Source: JAGORL01 sp964372415 (GTDB lineage Bacteria > Patescibacteriota > Patescibacteriia > UBA9934). Taken from it: DNA of 64,000 nt. The notes under the pieces are model-generated. The model ran no database searches and had not been told where the DNA came from. It saw nothing but the letters and a program-made list of their open reading frames with translations. The DNA lies in the NCBI GenBank assembly GCA_964372415.1, contig CAYJQH010000003.1, positions 1 to 64,000 on the forward strand, in the 5' to 3' direction. Positions 31,951 to 43,500 of the stretch are shown in pieces. The translations under genes were made by a program, and so were the position numbers. The first letter of the stretch is position 1. Each line of letters starts with the position of its first letter.

Positions 31951-32814
31951 ATGGCCGCCGAAACCGAAGACGACAGAGATCTGCTGACCGTCTTCATGCG
32001 GCAGCGGGATAAACGACTGAACGAAATCAGGAACAAGACACACACGGATCACCGGGAAAAAATTGAGGCTGAAGCACTCAAACACATTCCTTTCGTCATT
32101 CGTATAGCGAGAAAGCACAAGGAGCAGGGGCGTCAAGCGCAGCTGACCCTCATGGACCTCCTTCAGGAAGGTTACTTCGGCCTCTTGAAGGCGATCGAAA
32201 AGTTCGACGTGGGGCGAGGGGTCATTTTCATCACCTATGCTCAGTGGTGGATTAGAGCCACCATTTCACGAGCCATCGTCAACAGCCCCGGAAGACGAGG
32301 AATTAGGGTAACCGCAAGTCGCGCCGAAAAAATTCGAAACCTCGACCTTTCCATCAGGCGGATGACCGACATACTCGGCCGCCCGCCCACTGAAGATGAG
32401 GTCATTAACGAGTGGGTCAATAATCACAACCTGACTCGTAAACAAGTAAGCGAGCTTCTAGCTGTAAGAGAGATGCATACACTGCGTCTCCACACGGGTA
32501 GTAGCGCGGACCCTGATGACGATGGGCAGCATCTTGAAAACCTGCTCCAATCTCCGGAGCCAAATCCCGAGGAAGCAACACTCACCGTCAATTCTCAACT
32601 CTTGGTCCTCGAGGCCCTAAATGGGATGGATGAGCGTTTGCGGGAGCTTCTCGTTCGTCGCTACGGACTTTTTGGCTACGAACCGCACTCGCTTCAGGAA
32701 ATCGCAAACATCATGAACCTGTCGCGCGAACGTATTCGACAAATTCAAGACAAAGCTCTCGCCGAGCTTCGCCTGGAGCTCGGACAAAGATTCGAATCCA
32801 GAGCTGCCAAGTGA
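31951..32814 (+). CDS. RNA polymerase sigma-70 family factor
   Basis: A 287-residue sigma factor without region 1.1. Region 2 is LMDLLQEGYFGLLKAIEKFD followed by GVIFITYAQWWIRATISRAI, including the residues that read the -10. Region 3 follows (IRRMTDILGRPPTEDEVINE), and region 4.2 HTH is SLQEIANIMNLSRERIRQIQ. It resembles RpoD/RpoH-type group 1-2 factors but is shorter than a typical RpoD, so it could be the primary sigma of a reduced genome or an alternative one. Codon use is GC-richer than in its neighbours. Start: ATG with GAGGTG 4 bp upstream. Confidence 0.92.
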   Translation: MAAETEDDRDLLTVFMRQRDKRLNEIRNKTHTDHREKIEAEALKHIPFVIRIARKHKEQGRQAQLTLMDLLQEGYFGLLKAIEKFDVGRGVIFITYAQWWIRATISRAIVNSPGRRGIRVTASRAEKIRNLDLSIRRMTDILGRPPTEDEVINEWVNNHNLTRKQVSELLAVREMHTLRLHTGSSADPDDDGQHLENLLQSPEPNPEEATLTVNSQLLVLEALNGMDERLRELLVRRYGLFGYEPHSLQEIANIMNLSRERIRQIQDKALAELRLELGQRFESRAAK

Positions 32815-32869
32815 CCGCCTACGCGAACTCGACATCCATAAACCACCCTGTGGCCGGAAGTCGGGTTTT

Positions 32870-33955
32870 TTAATTACCACCAATTCTAAAATGACAAACA
32901 TCGCCATCTTGCATGACGTATTCCTTACCTTCAAGACGTAATTTACCCTTATCACGTACCCCAACTTCGCCGCCGTAAGCTACAAAATCATCATACGAAA
33001 TGACTTCTGCTCGAATAAAATTCTTGGCAAAATCAGTATGAATCACACCTGCTGCCTCTGGCGCCTTAGTTCCCCGTTTTACAGTCCAGGCCCGAGTCTC
33101 TTTTTGACCAGTTGTAAGATAAGTGATGAGTTCCAGAAGTTCGTAACACTTTTTAATAACCTTATCGAGCCCCGATTCTTTAAGTCCAAGGGCGGTCATC
33201 ATGTCATTAGCTTCATCTGTACTAAGGCCAGCCAACTCCGCCTCAATTTTAACCGAAATTGGAATTGTTAAACGGTTGGGACCGAGTGGCGACAGCCAAT
33301 TCACCTCAACTGCGGCCGTCTCATCAACGTTGACCACATACAAAATAGGCTTGGTAGTCATTAGCTGAATGTCTTGCACCGCTTCCTGTTCTTCCTCGGT
33401 GAGTTCAACCGCCCGCGCTAATTCACCTTTTTGTAAGGCCATCTGCCATTTTTTAAGAGCTGAAGCTTGTGGTCCAAGATCAGTGTTCTTACCACCTTTC
33501 ATTTTAGACGCCACTGCTTCAGTCAACTTATCAACCGTGGCCAAATCAGCCATGGCAAGTTCAAGTTCAATGACCTCAACGTCACGCCTCGGGTCAACTG
33601 AGCCGTCAACGTGCGTAATATCTGAATTTTGAAAGTCACGCACCACATGAACGATCATGTCGACTTCACGAATATTCGCTAAAAACTTGTTACCTAAGCC
33701 CTCTCCTTTGTGCGCGCCCTTAACGAGTCCGGCGATGTCGACAAATTCAATAGCGGTTTTTATTTTTTTCTCGCTCTTCGACATTTGCGCGAGGACATCA
33801 ACACGATGATCAGGAACTTCGACGACGCCAACATTTGGCTCAATCGTGCAAAACGGAAAATTGGCACAATCTACTTGTTTCTTAGTAAGAGCGGTAAATA
33901 AGGTTGACTTTCCAACGTTCGGAAGACCAACTATGCCGACGTTTAACATACGCAC
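32870..33955 (-). CDS. ychF: Ribosome-binding ATPase YchF
   Basis: A 361-residue Obg-related P-loop protein. G1 is VGIVGLPNVGKSTLFTALT, G3 VDIAGLVKGAHKGEGLGNKF, the NxxE/NVDE motif that converts specificity to ATP is in LYVVNVDETA, and the C-terminal TGS domain includes GTKAPEAAGVIHTDFAKNFI and RAEVISYDDF. YchF/Ola1 binds the 70S ribosome and stress responses. Start at ATG 33955 or 33949 (MLNVGIVG). Convergent with the sigma factor gene. Confidence 0.97.
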   Translation of the reverse strand: MRMLNVGIVGLPNVGKSTLFTALTKKQVDCANFPFCTIEPNVGVVEVPDHRVDVLAQMSKSEKKIKTAIEFVDIAGLVKGAHKGEGLGNKFLANIREVDMIVHVVRDFQNSDITHVDGSVDPRRDVEVIELELAMADLATVDKLTEAVASKMKGGKNTDLGPQASALKKWQMALQKGELARAVELTEEEQEAVQDIQLMTTKPILYVVNVDETAAVEVNWLSPLGPNRLTIPISVKIEAELAGLSTDEANDMMTALGLKESGLDKVIKKCYELLELITYLTTGQKETRAWTVKRGTKAPEAAGVIHTDFAKNFIRAEVISYDDFVAYGGEVGVRDKGKLRLEGKEYVMQDGDVCHFRIGGN

Positions 33956-34013
33956 GACATTTTAGGTAAAATTCTAGCTTTTGGCCAATTATTTTGGTCT
34001 GAGAGGAGAAAAC

Positions 34014-34041
34014 TTGAAAAAACGTCTAATTTTGCTATATT
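34014..34041 (+). promoter_or_regulatory. Promoter of the lipoprotein metalloprotease-like gene
   Basis: TTGAAA (34014-34019), 16 bp, TATATT (34036-34041). Transcription would start near 34048, leaving only the ribosome site before the TTG start at 34061. Confidence 0.6.
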
Positions 34042-34060
34042 TATGAAGCTGGAGGTGATC

Positions 34061-34663
34061 TTGCGCGTAACTGCTTTTAAATTCGCCGTGGCTTTCCTGG
34101 TTGCCTGCGGCGGCTCCGTGCCGGAATATTATTTCGGGAAGCCAGAAACGTTCTACCCGATCAACATCTGGGTTGAAGACCATAAGGACATCGATCCTGA
34201 AACCGTGCGTCAAGGTTGCGAGATGTGGTCTCCGGAAGGCTTAATCTGCGAGCTCGTATCGAACCGAGAAGAAACCAACCTCGAGTTTCAGGTAGACGAA
34301 AGTCCGTGCGTGGTTGAGCCCGGAGATAAGGTACCTATCATCGGTTCGAAAATCGAAATCGGTATAACTGTGCTGTACCCCCACTGCTTTCCAGCCGAAT
34401 GGCAGGATGACAATACGGCCATCCTCCGTGTAGTCTCGGCTCACGAAATTGGGCACCAGATCGGGATCGTCCTTCACGTTTGGCGTGACTGCAGGACGGT
34501 CGAAGAGCATGACTCTGAGTCATACTCGATCTGTGGACCAGCTATCATGAACGAGCATACAGATCCGGAGCTCGTACAAATGACTGTGCCAGATCATCAG
34601 GCCTGGACCGCGAGAAGCATTTACCACTCGGTGATCGATGAACCAATCGAGCACGAACTCTAA
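34061..34663 (+). CDS. Predicted lipoprotein with metzincin-like zinc-protease motif
   Basis: A 200-residue exported protein. The start is the TTG at 34061, because GGAGGTGATC, an extended match to the anti-Shine-Dalgarno, lies right before it. That start gives the lipoprotein signal MRVTAFKFAVAFLVACGG with a lipobox LVAC. The body carries VVSAHEIGHQIGIVLHVW. HExxH plus a Gly three residues on and a His resembles the metzincin HExxHxxGxxH motif, but the last His is one residue late. A possible Met-turn follows in CGPAIMNEH. This may be a divergent or altered protease. Several cysteines suggest disulphides. GC-rich codon use; followed by a terminator. Confidence 0.7.
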   Translation: MRVTAFKFAVAFLVACGGSVPEYYFGKPETFYPINIWVEDHKDIDPETVRQGCEMWSPEGLICELVSNREETNLEFQVDESPCVVEPGDKVPIIGSKIEIGITVLYPHCFPAEWQDDNTAILRVVSAHEIGHQIGIVLHVWRDCRTVEEHDSESYSICGPAIMNEHTDPELVQMTVPDHQAWTARSIYHSVIDEPIEHEL

Positions 34664-34709
34664 CGCTTCGCCCATGAGAAGGGTGATAAACAAAAAAGGA
34701 AGAGTTCGC

Positions 34710-34752
34710 ATCGGTCGGCCAGAAGTGGCGGGCCGATTTTGTTGCTTTTTTT
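34710..34752 (+). terminator. Terminator after the metalloprotease-like gene
   Basis: ATCGGTCGGCC (34710-34720) pairs with GGCGGGCCGAT (34727-34737) with one mismatch and one G-T pair, followed by TTTTGTTGC and a T8 tract. Confidence 0.7.
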
Positions 34753-34804
34753 TACTATTCGTGTAATCTTATCGGTCAACGTTCCTTCCTTCTTCGGAGA
34801 AGAA

Positions 34805-35200
34805 ATGCGCTCGAACCTTTGCGCGATCGTCGCCTGCCTTCTCGTCGGCGTCAGATTCCCGCAGTCGGCCATGGCCGAAGACGAGTCTAAGCCAACCGCA
34901 ACAAGCGTCGGCAAAGCCTTCGTCTACGCAAGTGGCGCTAGTCTACTCGGCACGCTTACCATGTATGCGCTTGCCGAAAACCATCTCGATGATCTACAGC
35001 AAGGGCGGTACAACAGTCGCGCCGAGTACGACCGGCTGAGTTCCGCCTACGCCAAGGAACGAGTCGCTGCCTATACGCTCCTTGGCACAACTCTCGCCTG
35101 CTTCGTGGTCGGTGATACTCTCATCATCATCGATAACTTGGAACTCACCATGAGTCCAGGTAACACGACTCCTCTCCTCGGTCTTCGTGGAAACTTCTAA
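34805..35200 (+). CDS. Hypothetical secreted or membrane protein
   Basis: A 131-residue protein with a signal-peptide-like start MRSNLCAIVACLLVGVRFPQ..AMAED, then a hydrophobic helix (about 40-57, VYASGASLLGTLTMYALA), a charged segment with YDRLSSAYAKERVAAY, and a second helix (about 88-108, TLLGTTLACFVVGDTLIII). No family recognised. ATG 34805 has GGAGAAGA upstream. Codon use is GC-rich like the adjacent lipoprotein and the sigma factor. Ends at a strong terminator. Confidence 0.65.
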   Translation: MRSNLCAIVACLLVGVRFPQSAMAEDESKPTATSVGKAFVYASGASLLGTLTMYALAENHLDDLQQGRYNSRAEYDRLSSAYAKERVAAYTLLGTTLACFVVGDTLIIIDNLELTMSPGNTTPLLGLRGNF

Positions 35201-35208
35201 GGCCGAAA

Positions 35209-35237
35209 AAGCCCCCGACGATTAGCCGGGGGCCTTA
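35209..35237. terminator. Terminator between convergent genes
   Basis: GCCCCCG (35211-35217) pairs with CGGGGGC (35227-35233), with A-rich and T-rich flanks (AAAAA, CTTATTATTT). It serves the small membrane gene and the convergent ligase-like gene. Confidence 0.75.
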
Positions 35238-35241
35238 TTAT

Positions 35242-37587
35242 TTATGGAGTAGTTATTTCACCTACCGTCTCTTCAGGAATCTCTTCAACTGGCTCCGGGA
35301 GTTCGATTCCTCCTTGAGCTCCTGCCGTGAGACGCTCCAAGCGTTGTTTGACGGCTGTATTTTCCGGGTTTAGTTCAAGTACTTTTTGCACTTCTGAAAT
35401 GGCTGCTTCTATTTCACCTTCTTCCTCGTAAATAACCGACAGATACCAATGGGCGTTTGAGAAGTTAGGTGCAATTTCAACCAGTCGCTCAAGTTCCGCC
35501 TTAGCTAAATCGTTCTTTCCTTGACGCAAGTACAAGAGCGCCAACTGGATACCAACCCCAAGATCGTTAGGCGCCGCATCACGAACCGCCGTCATGTCAC
35601 GAACTGCTTCGGCGAGCTTACCTTGGCGCTCCTCAACGAATGAGTAGTAATAACGAGCAAGTACGTAATCACTCTTTAAACGAATTGCCTCCTGAAGCGC
35701 TGCTTCTGCTTTGGCCAGGGCCTCAGTTTGTAATCTACTGGCCTCTGCTGCAGCGGCCTCATCCTCAGCCTTTGTTTGTGGCGCTAGACTATCGGCCGTC
35801 ACTATATAAGCACGAGCTAATTCAACTCTGAGACGTGGGTTAACTGGCCACAGGGCAATAGCTTGCTCATATGAAGCCACCGAAGCTTGGCTCGCATCTG
35901 AGGCAAGCGGTATCAATTCTCTAAATACTGTGCCACTCACTTCCCAGTTCCGAACATCGTTTGGCGAAATGGTCTTAGCGGCATTAGCTACGGCTACAGC
36001 ATTACCAAGCAGTGACTGTAGACGAGCACTGTCTGGCTCATCTTTTTGAGCTTCAACTGCGGCTTCCAAAAGAAGCGCAGCCGCGAGATTGCGGTAATAA
36101 ACATCATCCTTAGGCGAAAGCGTAGCCGCCTTATTAAGTAACTCAATTGAAGCCAACGTTCCTCCGTCTTGAGTCTGCATGGCCTTGGCGTAAGCGACAT
36201 TGGCCAAATATTTATTAGTCACAACGTAGCCCACTACCGCGCTAGCTGTGATTGCGAGAACAAAGGCGGCATAGGTAGCTAGTTTAGCCCGCGGTGATTG
36301 ACCAAGCGCTAAAATTTTAGCGGGCGGCAATAACTCAGCTAAAAGAATTCCTGTTAGGAGCCAAAACCAGACAACAAGAGTCATGTTAGTGGGATACACG
36401 ACCGAAGCCACAACAAGCACTAACCAAGCAATGAAAGGTGGCACGAGCGTTGCCGCAACGTTACTTGAGCGAGCCATAATCAAGCGGCGAATAGCCCCCA
36501 CGAATATGACTCCAAGAAGCGCTGCAAAGGCAAGCACACCAACCAGGCCGTGAGTGGTTAATGAGGTCAGCGCCTGCCCTGCCCCACGATCAAAAATAAC
36601 ATCCCAAAGCGGCGATTTATTTACGTTTTCACTAACGAACTTGCTGTACCCTAGGCCAAATGTTCCAGGACCGCTGCCCAAAAGAAAATTTCCATCCTTC
36701 CAGGTGCCCTTAGCAATCTCAATCGTGGTCGCTTTGCCAGGTGCTGCTTCACGAGCAAAGCTCACACCCTGAAAGGGGCTTTGAAAAAGAAGAAAAGCTG
36801 CTGACAAGAAAAAAAGTGCAACAAGGGGTACCAGTCTGCCTGGCGAAGCGTAATATTCGGCATAATAGAAAGCCAGAATACTGAGCGCAATACTAACTAT
36901 TAGTCCGAGCCACCAGATCATCCGAGCATCAAGAACAACGAGGAGTAGACCGCCAACGATGAACAGACCAATCATTAAGGCAATTTGTAAGATTCGCCCT
37001 CGACTGCTTTCTGATTCTTCCCGCACGAGCCACCAGGCGCTAGCCCAAGAGAGGGCAGTCAGCAGAAAATAACCCAAACCAATCGGGGCGCCGACAGTGT
37101 TGGCAAAAATTCCGATGTTAATTTTAAGAATTGGCAACAAAGCCAAGAGGGCCACCAGAAAGGCGCTGCCGAGCAAGGCCCAACCTAGACGTTTGCTCTC
37201 CTCCGCGCCGCGCAAGAGAAGCGGCATGACTAGGGCTAAAAGACCAAGTAAAGCGGTGGTCAAAAAACTGACATCTTCTTCGGTTTGACCCCCGAGCCAA
37301 CTGATGTGGCTCTCTTGAGACAACAATGACCCGAGCCCAACCACCCCTACCCAGACGAGTACCGCGATCATCGCGTAGCCGAATCGCGCCTCAATACGAC
37401 GTTCAACTAAACTAGCCGCAAGCCAAGTAAGAACTACCACAGCCGTAGCCAAGAACAACCACAATTGTTTATTTATCTCAAGTGGTTCCCCGGTCCAAGG
37501 AAAGGCCACAAGTGGCAAGGTAACTGCAAAGAAAATGAGCGCTCCCCGTGAGATATTGCGCAACGTTCCGTCTAAATTTTTTGACAT
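35242..37587 (-). CDS. O-antigen ligase/Wzy-like membrane protein fused to TPR repeats
   Basis: A 781-residue protein. The first 430 residues contain about 12 transmembrane helices with an external loop carrying FLLGSGPGTFGLGYSKF, a motif of Wzy_C/O-antigen ligase-like proteins. The remaining 320 residues are tetratricopeptide-like repeats (for example DDVYYRNLAAALLLEAAVEA, DLGVGIQLALLYLRQGKNDL, NAHWYLSVIYEEEGEIEAAI). Such fusions are frequent in CPR envelope gene clusters and probably transfer or polymerise glycans on surface proteins. It heads the downstream end of the surface cluster at 37.6-48.6 kb, on the same strand with a 9-bp gap, so its substrate could be those proteins. That link is inference. 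Confidence 0.82.
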   Translation of the reverse strand: MSKNLDGTLRNISRGALIFFAVTLPLVAFPWTGEPLEINKQLWLFLATAVVVLTWLAASLVERRIEARFGYAMIAVLVWVGVVGLGSLLSQESHISWLGGQTEEDVSFLTTALLGLLALVMPLLLRGAEESKRLGWALLGSAFLVALLALLPILKINIGIFANTVGAPIGLGYFLLTALSWASAWWLVREESESSRGRILQIALMIGLFIVGGLLLVVLDARMIWWLGLIVSIALSILAFYYAEYYASPGRLVPLVALFFLSAAFLLFQSPFQGVSFAREAAPGKATTIEIAKGTWKDGNFLLGSGPGTFGLGYSKFVSENVNKSPLWDVIFDRGAGQALTSLTTHGLVGVLAFAALLGVIFVGAIRRLIMARSSNVAATLVPPFIAWLVLVVASVVYPTNMTLVVWFWLLTGILLAELLPPAKILALGQSPRAKLATYAAFVLAITASAVVGYVVTNKYLANVAYAKAMQTQDGGTLASIELLNKAATLSPKDDVYYRNLAAALLLEAAVEAQKDEPDSARLQSLLGNAVAVANAAKTISPNDVRNWEVSGTVFRELIPLASDASQASVASYEQAIALWPVNPRLRVELARAYIVTADSLAPQTKAEDEAAAAEASRLQTEALAKAEAALQEAIRLKSDYVLARYYYSFVEERQGKLAEAVRDMTAVRDAAPNDLGVGIQLALLYLRQGKNDLAKAELERLVEIAPNFSNAHWYLSVIYEEEGEIEAAISEVQKVLELNPENTAVKQRLERLTAGAQGGIELPEPVEEIPEETVGEITTP

Positions 37588-37596
37588 AGAATGTCC

Positions 37597-40500
37597 TTAT
37601 AGTGCCACAGCTGTATTTGTCTCGCTAGATTCACTCTGGATAGAATTCGTAAGTGCTTCTCCCGTCTCTAGAGGAGCTGTTAATTCGGGATCCGGAGTTG
37701 TCACGTTGGGCTCACTAGTTGCCGATTGAGATTCGGAAGTTACTAACTCTGGTTCATTTGTTGTTAATTCGGTTTCGTTCTGTACTGTCTCAGAATCTGT
37801 GGGTATTACCTCGGTTACAAGTACGTCTTGTGCCTCTTGGACCTCTGTGGGCTCTTGAGCGAGCGGCTCGAAGTCTTTGTGGTAGGCAATAACAAGCCAG
37901 TCTACAAGAACCCCGCTCGCCCCACCTTCAGCATGAATAGTAAAGCCACCGTTTGAGCGATCGGTTACGTAAATCTGACCGGTAATACCCGAGGGGGTAA
38001 CAAGGACACGATATGATGACCCGGGTGAGATGACGTCGTTAAACTTAGGATCAATTTGTTCGAACGATACGTTCACAAGTCCATTAACGAGCGTCGCGGT
38101 TCCCGACAGTTGCACCGTAGTCTCGCGGCTTGCCACAGCATACGTTTCAACCCTTTCATTTTGGAATGAATTGACTATCTGAATCAGACGCCCCTGCGTT
38201 TCAAGATCGCCATTTTCGGAAATTTTCCAGAGCCCGTTACCGGCCACGATTGATGACACCCCAAGAATACTCCCGCCATTCATGGCAAGTGAGCCCGAGA
38301 TATTCAGATTTGAAACATTACTCGATAGGTTAGAGACGATATTTTCGGCCATCGGTGTTTCAGCGATACTGCCATTTCCATCAAAGTAAGACGGACGAAT
38401 GAAAGCCACAATTTTCCCTTCGTTTGAGGTCATTTCAGCCATGGCATAACCAAGAATTGGGCCGGGTTCGGTAGCTTTCATAGCATAACCGGGACGAGTT
38501 GAGGTGGTGAGTGGGTCACCAACCGCAACCGAGCCATTTTCGTTTGTCACAAAGGTCGGCACGCGGCCAGCCAAAGCCACCGGATAATCACCAACTCGAT
38601 TTTCACCGGCTAAAAATCCAGGACGTGTCGAAATCACGCCAGCAATGCGATCGCTATATGGCTCATCGCCGGATTTTTTAACTTGTTCTTGGCCATCGCC
38701 AAAAACCACTAATTCGCCCGGTTTGAGAGTCTCCTTAGAAGGGAACATTTCAGCAAAGTCGTATGAACCCGTTCCCCAACCGGCCGCGTTCGTTCTCATG
38801 TAACCGACACCCGTTGGATCGTAGAAAATATAAGCATTAGTTTGGGTAATTCCATTTCCGGAGGGATAAAATTTGCCGCTTAAAACAAAGTCTCCAGTTT
38901 GAGTGATCGCCCCTACCTCAACACCGGCATTGTTGGTCACTGCCAAACGCGAATCGGCTGGTCCGATAACCTTATTTACCAGCCCCATGGTTACCGTTTG
39001 CGCCGAACTTCCATCCCAGGCCGAGCCACGGAACGTCAAAGCATTTGAATCTTGTAGTGGATTTGCGGCAGTCGCCTGAGCCACGGCCGTAAGCGCTACT
39101 TCATCCATAAGGAGTGCAACTTGACCATCGGTACTCAACACCTGTCCGGCATACCACTGGGGCGACACGTGAATCTTAATCAGACCTTGACCGGCAGATA
39201 TAGACTCCAAGGCAAAACCGATGATTGACGACGGACCATTGGCCCGTCCGGCATAACCTGGAACGAATGAGGAAGCCGTCACCGCATCACCAATATTGAT
39301 TGGCCCATCAGCGGCTGAGGTGTAGGTAGAAATTTGACCCTGAAGACCAACAATCCGGTAGTTAGGATTATCTTCAAGCGATCCATCAGCGCCAGGAATA
39401 TTGTTACCCACAAATCCCGGGTTCGGTGAAACTACACCGACAACGTCCCTATTCCCCGCCTCGCAACGCTTGACCGAATTAGCATTCAAACGATCACGAC
39501 AAACCACATAAGAATCCTGAAGCGTTGGATCGTTGCTTCTGAAAAATTCAGCGTAGTCAGCGCCCGCGTTGTAGGTTGCACCGTCACCAAAAATGTCGCC
39601 GTCGTTTTCAAAACGGAACTCGGCATCCGGCGTGCCATCAGCATCCGAAACGATGAGTATGACTTCGTCACCATTTTGAGCCTCGTTGACGTTAATCACT
39701 AGAGCCTGCGAGGTAGCTGCCGTCGTGGCATCGGCTACGACGTCTTGAGTGATAACCAAACTCGATGACGTGGCAGCGGTGCTATCGTTACGAATCGACA
39801 TCACATTGACATCGAAAGCCGTATTATCCTGAAAGACATGAGCTATCGGTTGGTTGGCGGTCGCGCCAAGGTTGGTGTAAACCGTAAGGCCAAAGTCGAT
39901 GTTCCCAGTGTTATCTATATGCACTGCTCCACCAAGGGTTGAACTAACCGTTGACCCGGTATTACCGGAAGGATCAACAAAAATTGAGGAAGCGGTTCCG
40001 GAGTTGGCCAAATTAATAACGCTCACGCTCAAGGTACCGCTTGTGCCGCTATCTGCGAGCGATAACAGCGTGTTTGTGCCATCGGTGACGCTGAGCGTTC
40101 CCGTGCCGGCAATTTCGATGGTTGGCGAGGTATCGGCAAATACCAAATCAGAATCCCAACCAGTGCCGATTTCGATTGCATTCTCATCAGAACCGGTAGC
40201 CGTGATGTTGGCAATATTCAACGCTCTAAACGTATCACCACCATCCCCTGAAGGCGTGAGCGAAGAGACGTTTATAGCGTTGGCAACTTGGCCAGAAACA
40301 GCTGTCCCAACTGCTTCGAGCACAATGTCGAGACCGTCAAAACTATTGAAGCTAGCAAACCCGGAGTTGGTGATGGCTAAAAGATCATTGTTGGTTCCCG
40401 GTGACGCGGCGGCCACCACCTGGAGGTTTGAGTTAGAATCAGCATTTACTACAACGTCTCCTGAACCATTAGGAACTAAGAACAACGTTTCGTTTGTTCC

Positions 40501-43500
40501 AGTTGTAATATCGTTTGAAACACCGCTAAGGGTAAGTGTGCCATCAGTGGTAATTGCATCTAGGCTCGCCGCGCCAGTCGCCCCGATAGACCAATCATTA
40601 CCCCCGGTAATAGTAATTACCGTTCCGGCGTTTGAGTTACCAATCGTCAGTGTATCGGCCGTGGTCGAATTGGTGGCAACATTGATAGTGTTGCCCAAAT
40701 CGGTGGTAACGCCACCAATATCGAGTGTCGTAGAATTTCCGGACGCATCAAGCAGGTTAAAGGTCGCTGAGGTGGAGGTAAAATCACCACCATTTAATGC
40801 CAAGTCACCGGTTGTCGTAACATCGCCACTTGAGCCAACCACGTCAAAGTTTGTGAAATCAATGTTTGCTGTAGTACCAAGAAAAATGTTGTCACCGATA
40901 TTGAGCGCATTAGTAAGCTCAGCATCAGAAACATCGATACCGTCAGTGATGCCACCAGCAGATGCCTGAACAATAATACCGTCCACCATGAGTTCGTTGG
41001 TGTCAGAATTCGTAAACACGGCCAGCGAATCAGGAACACCGGTACCTCCCCCATCATTCGCATTCTGAATAATCATGATGTTGTTACTTCCGGTATCAGC
41101 CGCCGCTGTATCGGTAAAAGCTACAACAAACGCATTCAGGCTAACATCTGTCCCGTGCGTAACATCAATATTGAAGTTCTCCGAGGCAGCGCCATCGGTG
41201 ACAAAGGTGAAATCAACGTCATCATTTATGGCAAGCGTACCGAAAGAAGCGGCACCAGCAGCGCTGATCGACCAGTTGGCATCGGCAAGCGACACATTAT
41301 CTAGGGCGTCTCCGATCGTGATTGTATCGGCATCGGCATTTGTACCGAGTGTCAAGGTGTCGCAAGACGCTGAGTTACACAGCGAAACGCTCGTGGCGTT
41401 GGTGTCGCCAAGGGTTAAGGCTCCTCCAGCGTTTGTATCAAGACCAACACCCGCCGCCACGGTGATGGCACCGGCAGAGGAAACATCAAAATTATCAAAA
41501 TTAAGTGTACCGGTGGTACCGAGAATTTCGTTTGCGCCTACAGACAAGGCAGTTCCAATCTCGTCGTCGGAAGCGTTGAAAGCGGTGGTAAGAGACGCCC
41601 CAGGATCGATGCCAAAAGTAATACCGTTCGCGACTATTTCGTTAGTATCTGCTGATTCAAGAATGATAAAGCCATCAGGAGTGCCGGTGGCTCCGCCATC
41701 ATTAGCGTTATGCAGAGCTATAAAATAATTTGCTCCCGTGTCGGCGGCGGCGGTATCGGTCATGAGCATCGTGAGCGGCGTCATACTGACATCCGTGGCG
41801 TGCGTTACGGTAATCGCTAAATTTTCTGACTGCGCACCATCGGTTGTAAAATTGAAGTTCACGTTGTCGTTCGCTGTGAGATCGCCACCAAAAGTGGCCA
41901 GGCCGGCACCAGTAATCGACCAATCATCACCGCCCGTAATGGCCACAGTCGTGGCCGCATTGCTGTTACCGACAGTTAAAACATCTGCCGTAGTTGAGTT
42001 CGTGGCGATATTCACTGTGTTGCCAAGGTCAGTCGTCACGCCGCCGAAATCAAGAGTTGTCGAAGCGCCAGCTGCGTCCTGAAAGTCGAACGTGGCAACT
42101 GACGACGTAGCTATGGACCCATCGCGGTAGCGTGTTGAAGCACCGCCGGCAGTGAATCCGACATCAGATAAAAACTCACCCGAAGCCGTAATCCGAGCCT
42201 TGGTAGTATCGGCTGCCGTGCCGGAATTGGTGGTTTCATCTGTAATAAGTGTAAAAACGTCATTGTTGGTGTTCCCGTTATCAAAATCGATGAATAAGGC
42301 TTGGGCGGTGGCCGTAGCTGAACTTGAGAACATTTCAACGATGTTGCCGGTAGCCGCCCCAGAAGCCGTGAACTGGAACATGTTATCCGACCAAGCGCTG
42401 CTGCTTCTAATGTTGGCAATTGAACCGCTCGTCAAAGCATTAGTATCAATATCAAGCAGGTTGCCTGTTGTCAGAGCCGTTGCATCAAGCATGAAAACCT
42501 CGCCCGAGGTAGCAGTCGTATTAGTAAAATCTAGTGTCGCGTCATCTTTAAAAGTAAAGAAAGTAGCACCACCATCTTGAACCACAAAATCTCCAGTCGA
42601 AGTCAGGTTCACGACAGTATTAGCCGAAGAACCGTTAGTAACGGTAAACGTCTCGGCCCCGTCGAGAGCGATTGAGGTTGAGGCATCGAGGTCTAATGCG
42701 TCTTCAAACGAGTCGAAATCAAGACAATCCGTACACACCAAATCGCTCACCGTCGCTACACCGGCTGTAGTAATACTCCAGTCGTCACCACCTGTAATGG
42801 CGATAGTCGAGGCAGCATTGGAGTTACCGATGGTGATAACGTCAGCAGTCGTGACATTCGTCGCGATGTTTATAGTGTTGCCGAGGTCTGTAGTGACGCC
42901 GCCAATGTCGAGAGTTGTCGAGTTAGCCGCTGCGTCAAGAAAATTGAAGGTGGCAGAAGTCGAAGTAAAATCACCGCCGTTCAGTGCCAAATCGCCGGCT
43001 GAAGTAATGTTCCCACTCGCTCCTAGGACATCAAAATTGGTGTAATCAATATTACCTGTGGTACCAGCCAAATCATTCGCGCCAACCGACAGAGCGGTTA
43101 CTATTTCAGCATCACTTGCGTCAATCGCCGCGGTCAAAGCGCCGGCTGCTACATCAAATAAAATACCTGTGGCCACTGCCTCATTGGTATCCAAGTGGCG
43201 CAACCCCAGGAGCGCGTCGGGTGTGCCGGTCGCTCCCCCATCGTCCTCGTTGTCGATGTTGAGCAGGATTACCGTTCCCGTATCGGCTGCGGCTGTGTTA
43301 GTCGAATTCAAACTTATGACAGAAATCGAAGAATCTACAGCGTGTGTGTGATCGATGGTTAAATTTTCAGCTCCCACGCCACTTGTTGCCAAAGTAATGT
43401 CTAAATCACCACTGAGCGATAAGTCGTCGTTGGTACCAAGTTGAACAACACCTGAAGAATCAATGGTTAACGTGCCGTCACTTGTAATGTCATCGCCGTT

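Noticed and set aside
39899..40969. 356-residue and similar open frames on plus inside the giant surface gene
   Set aside because: Antisense frames from Thr/Ala-biased repetitive coding sequence; low-complexity products and no start signals.
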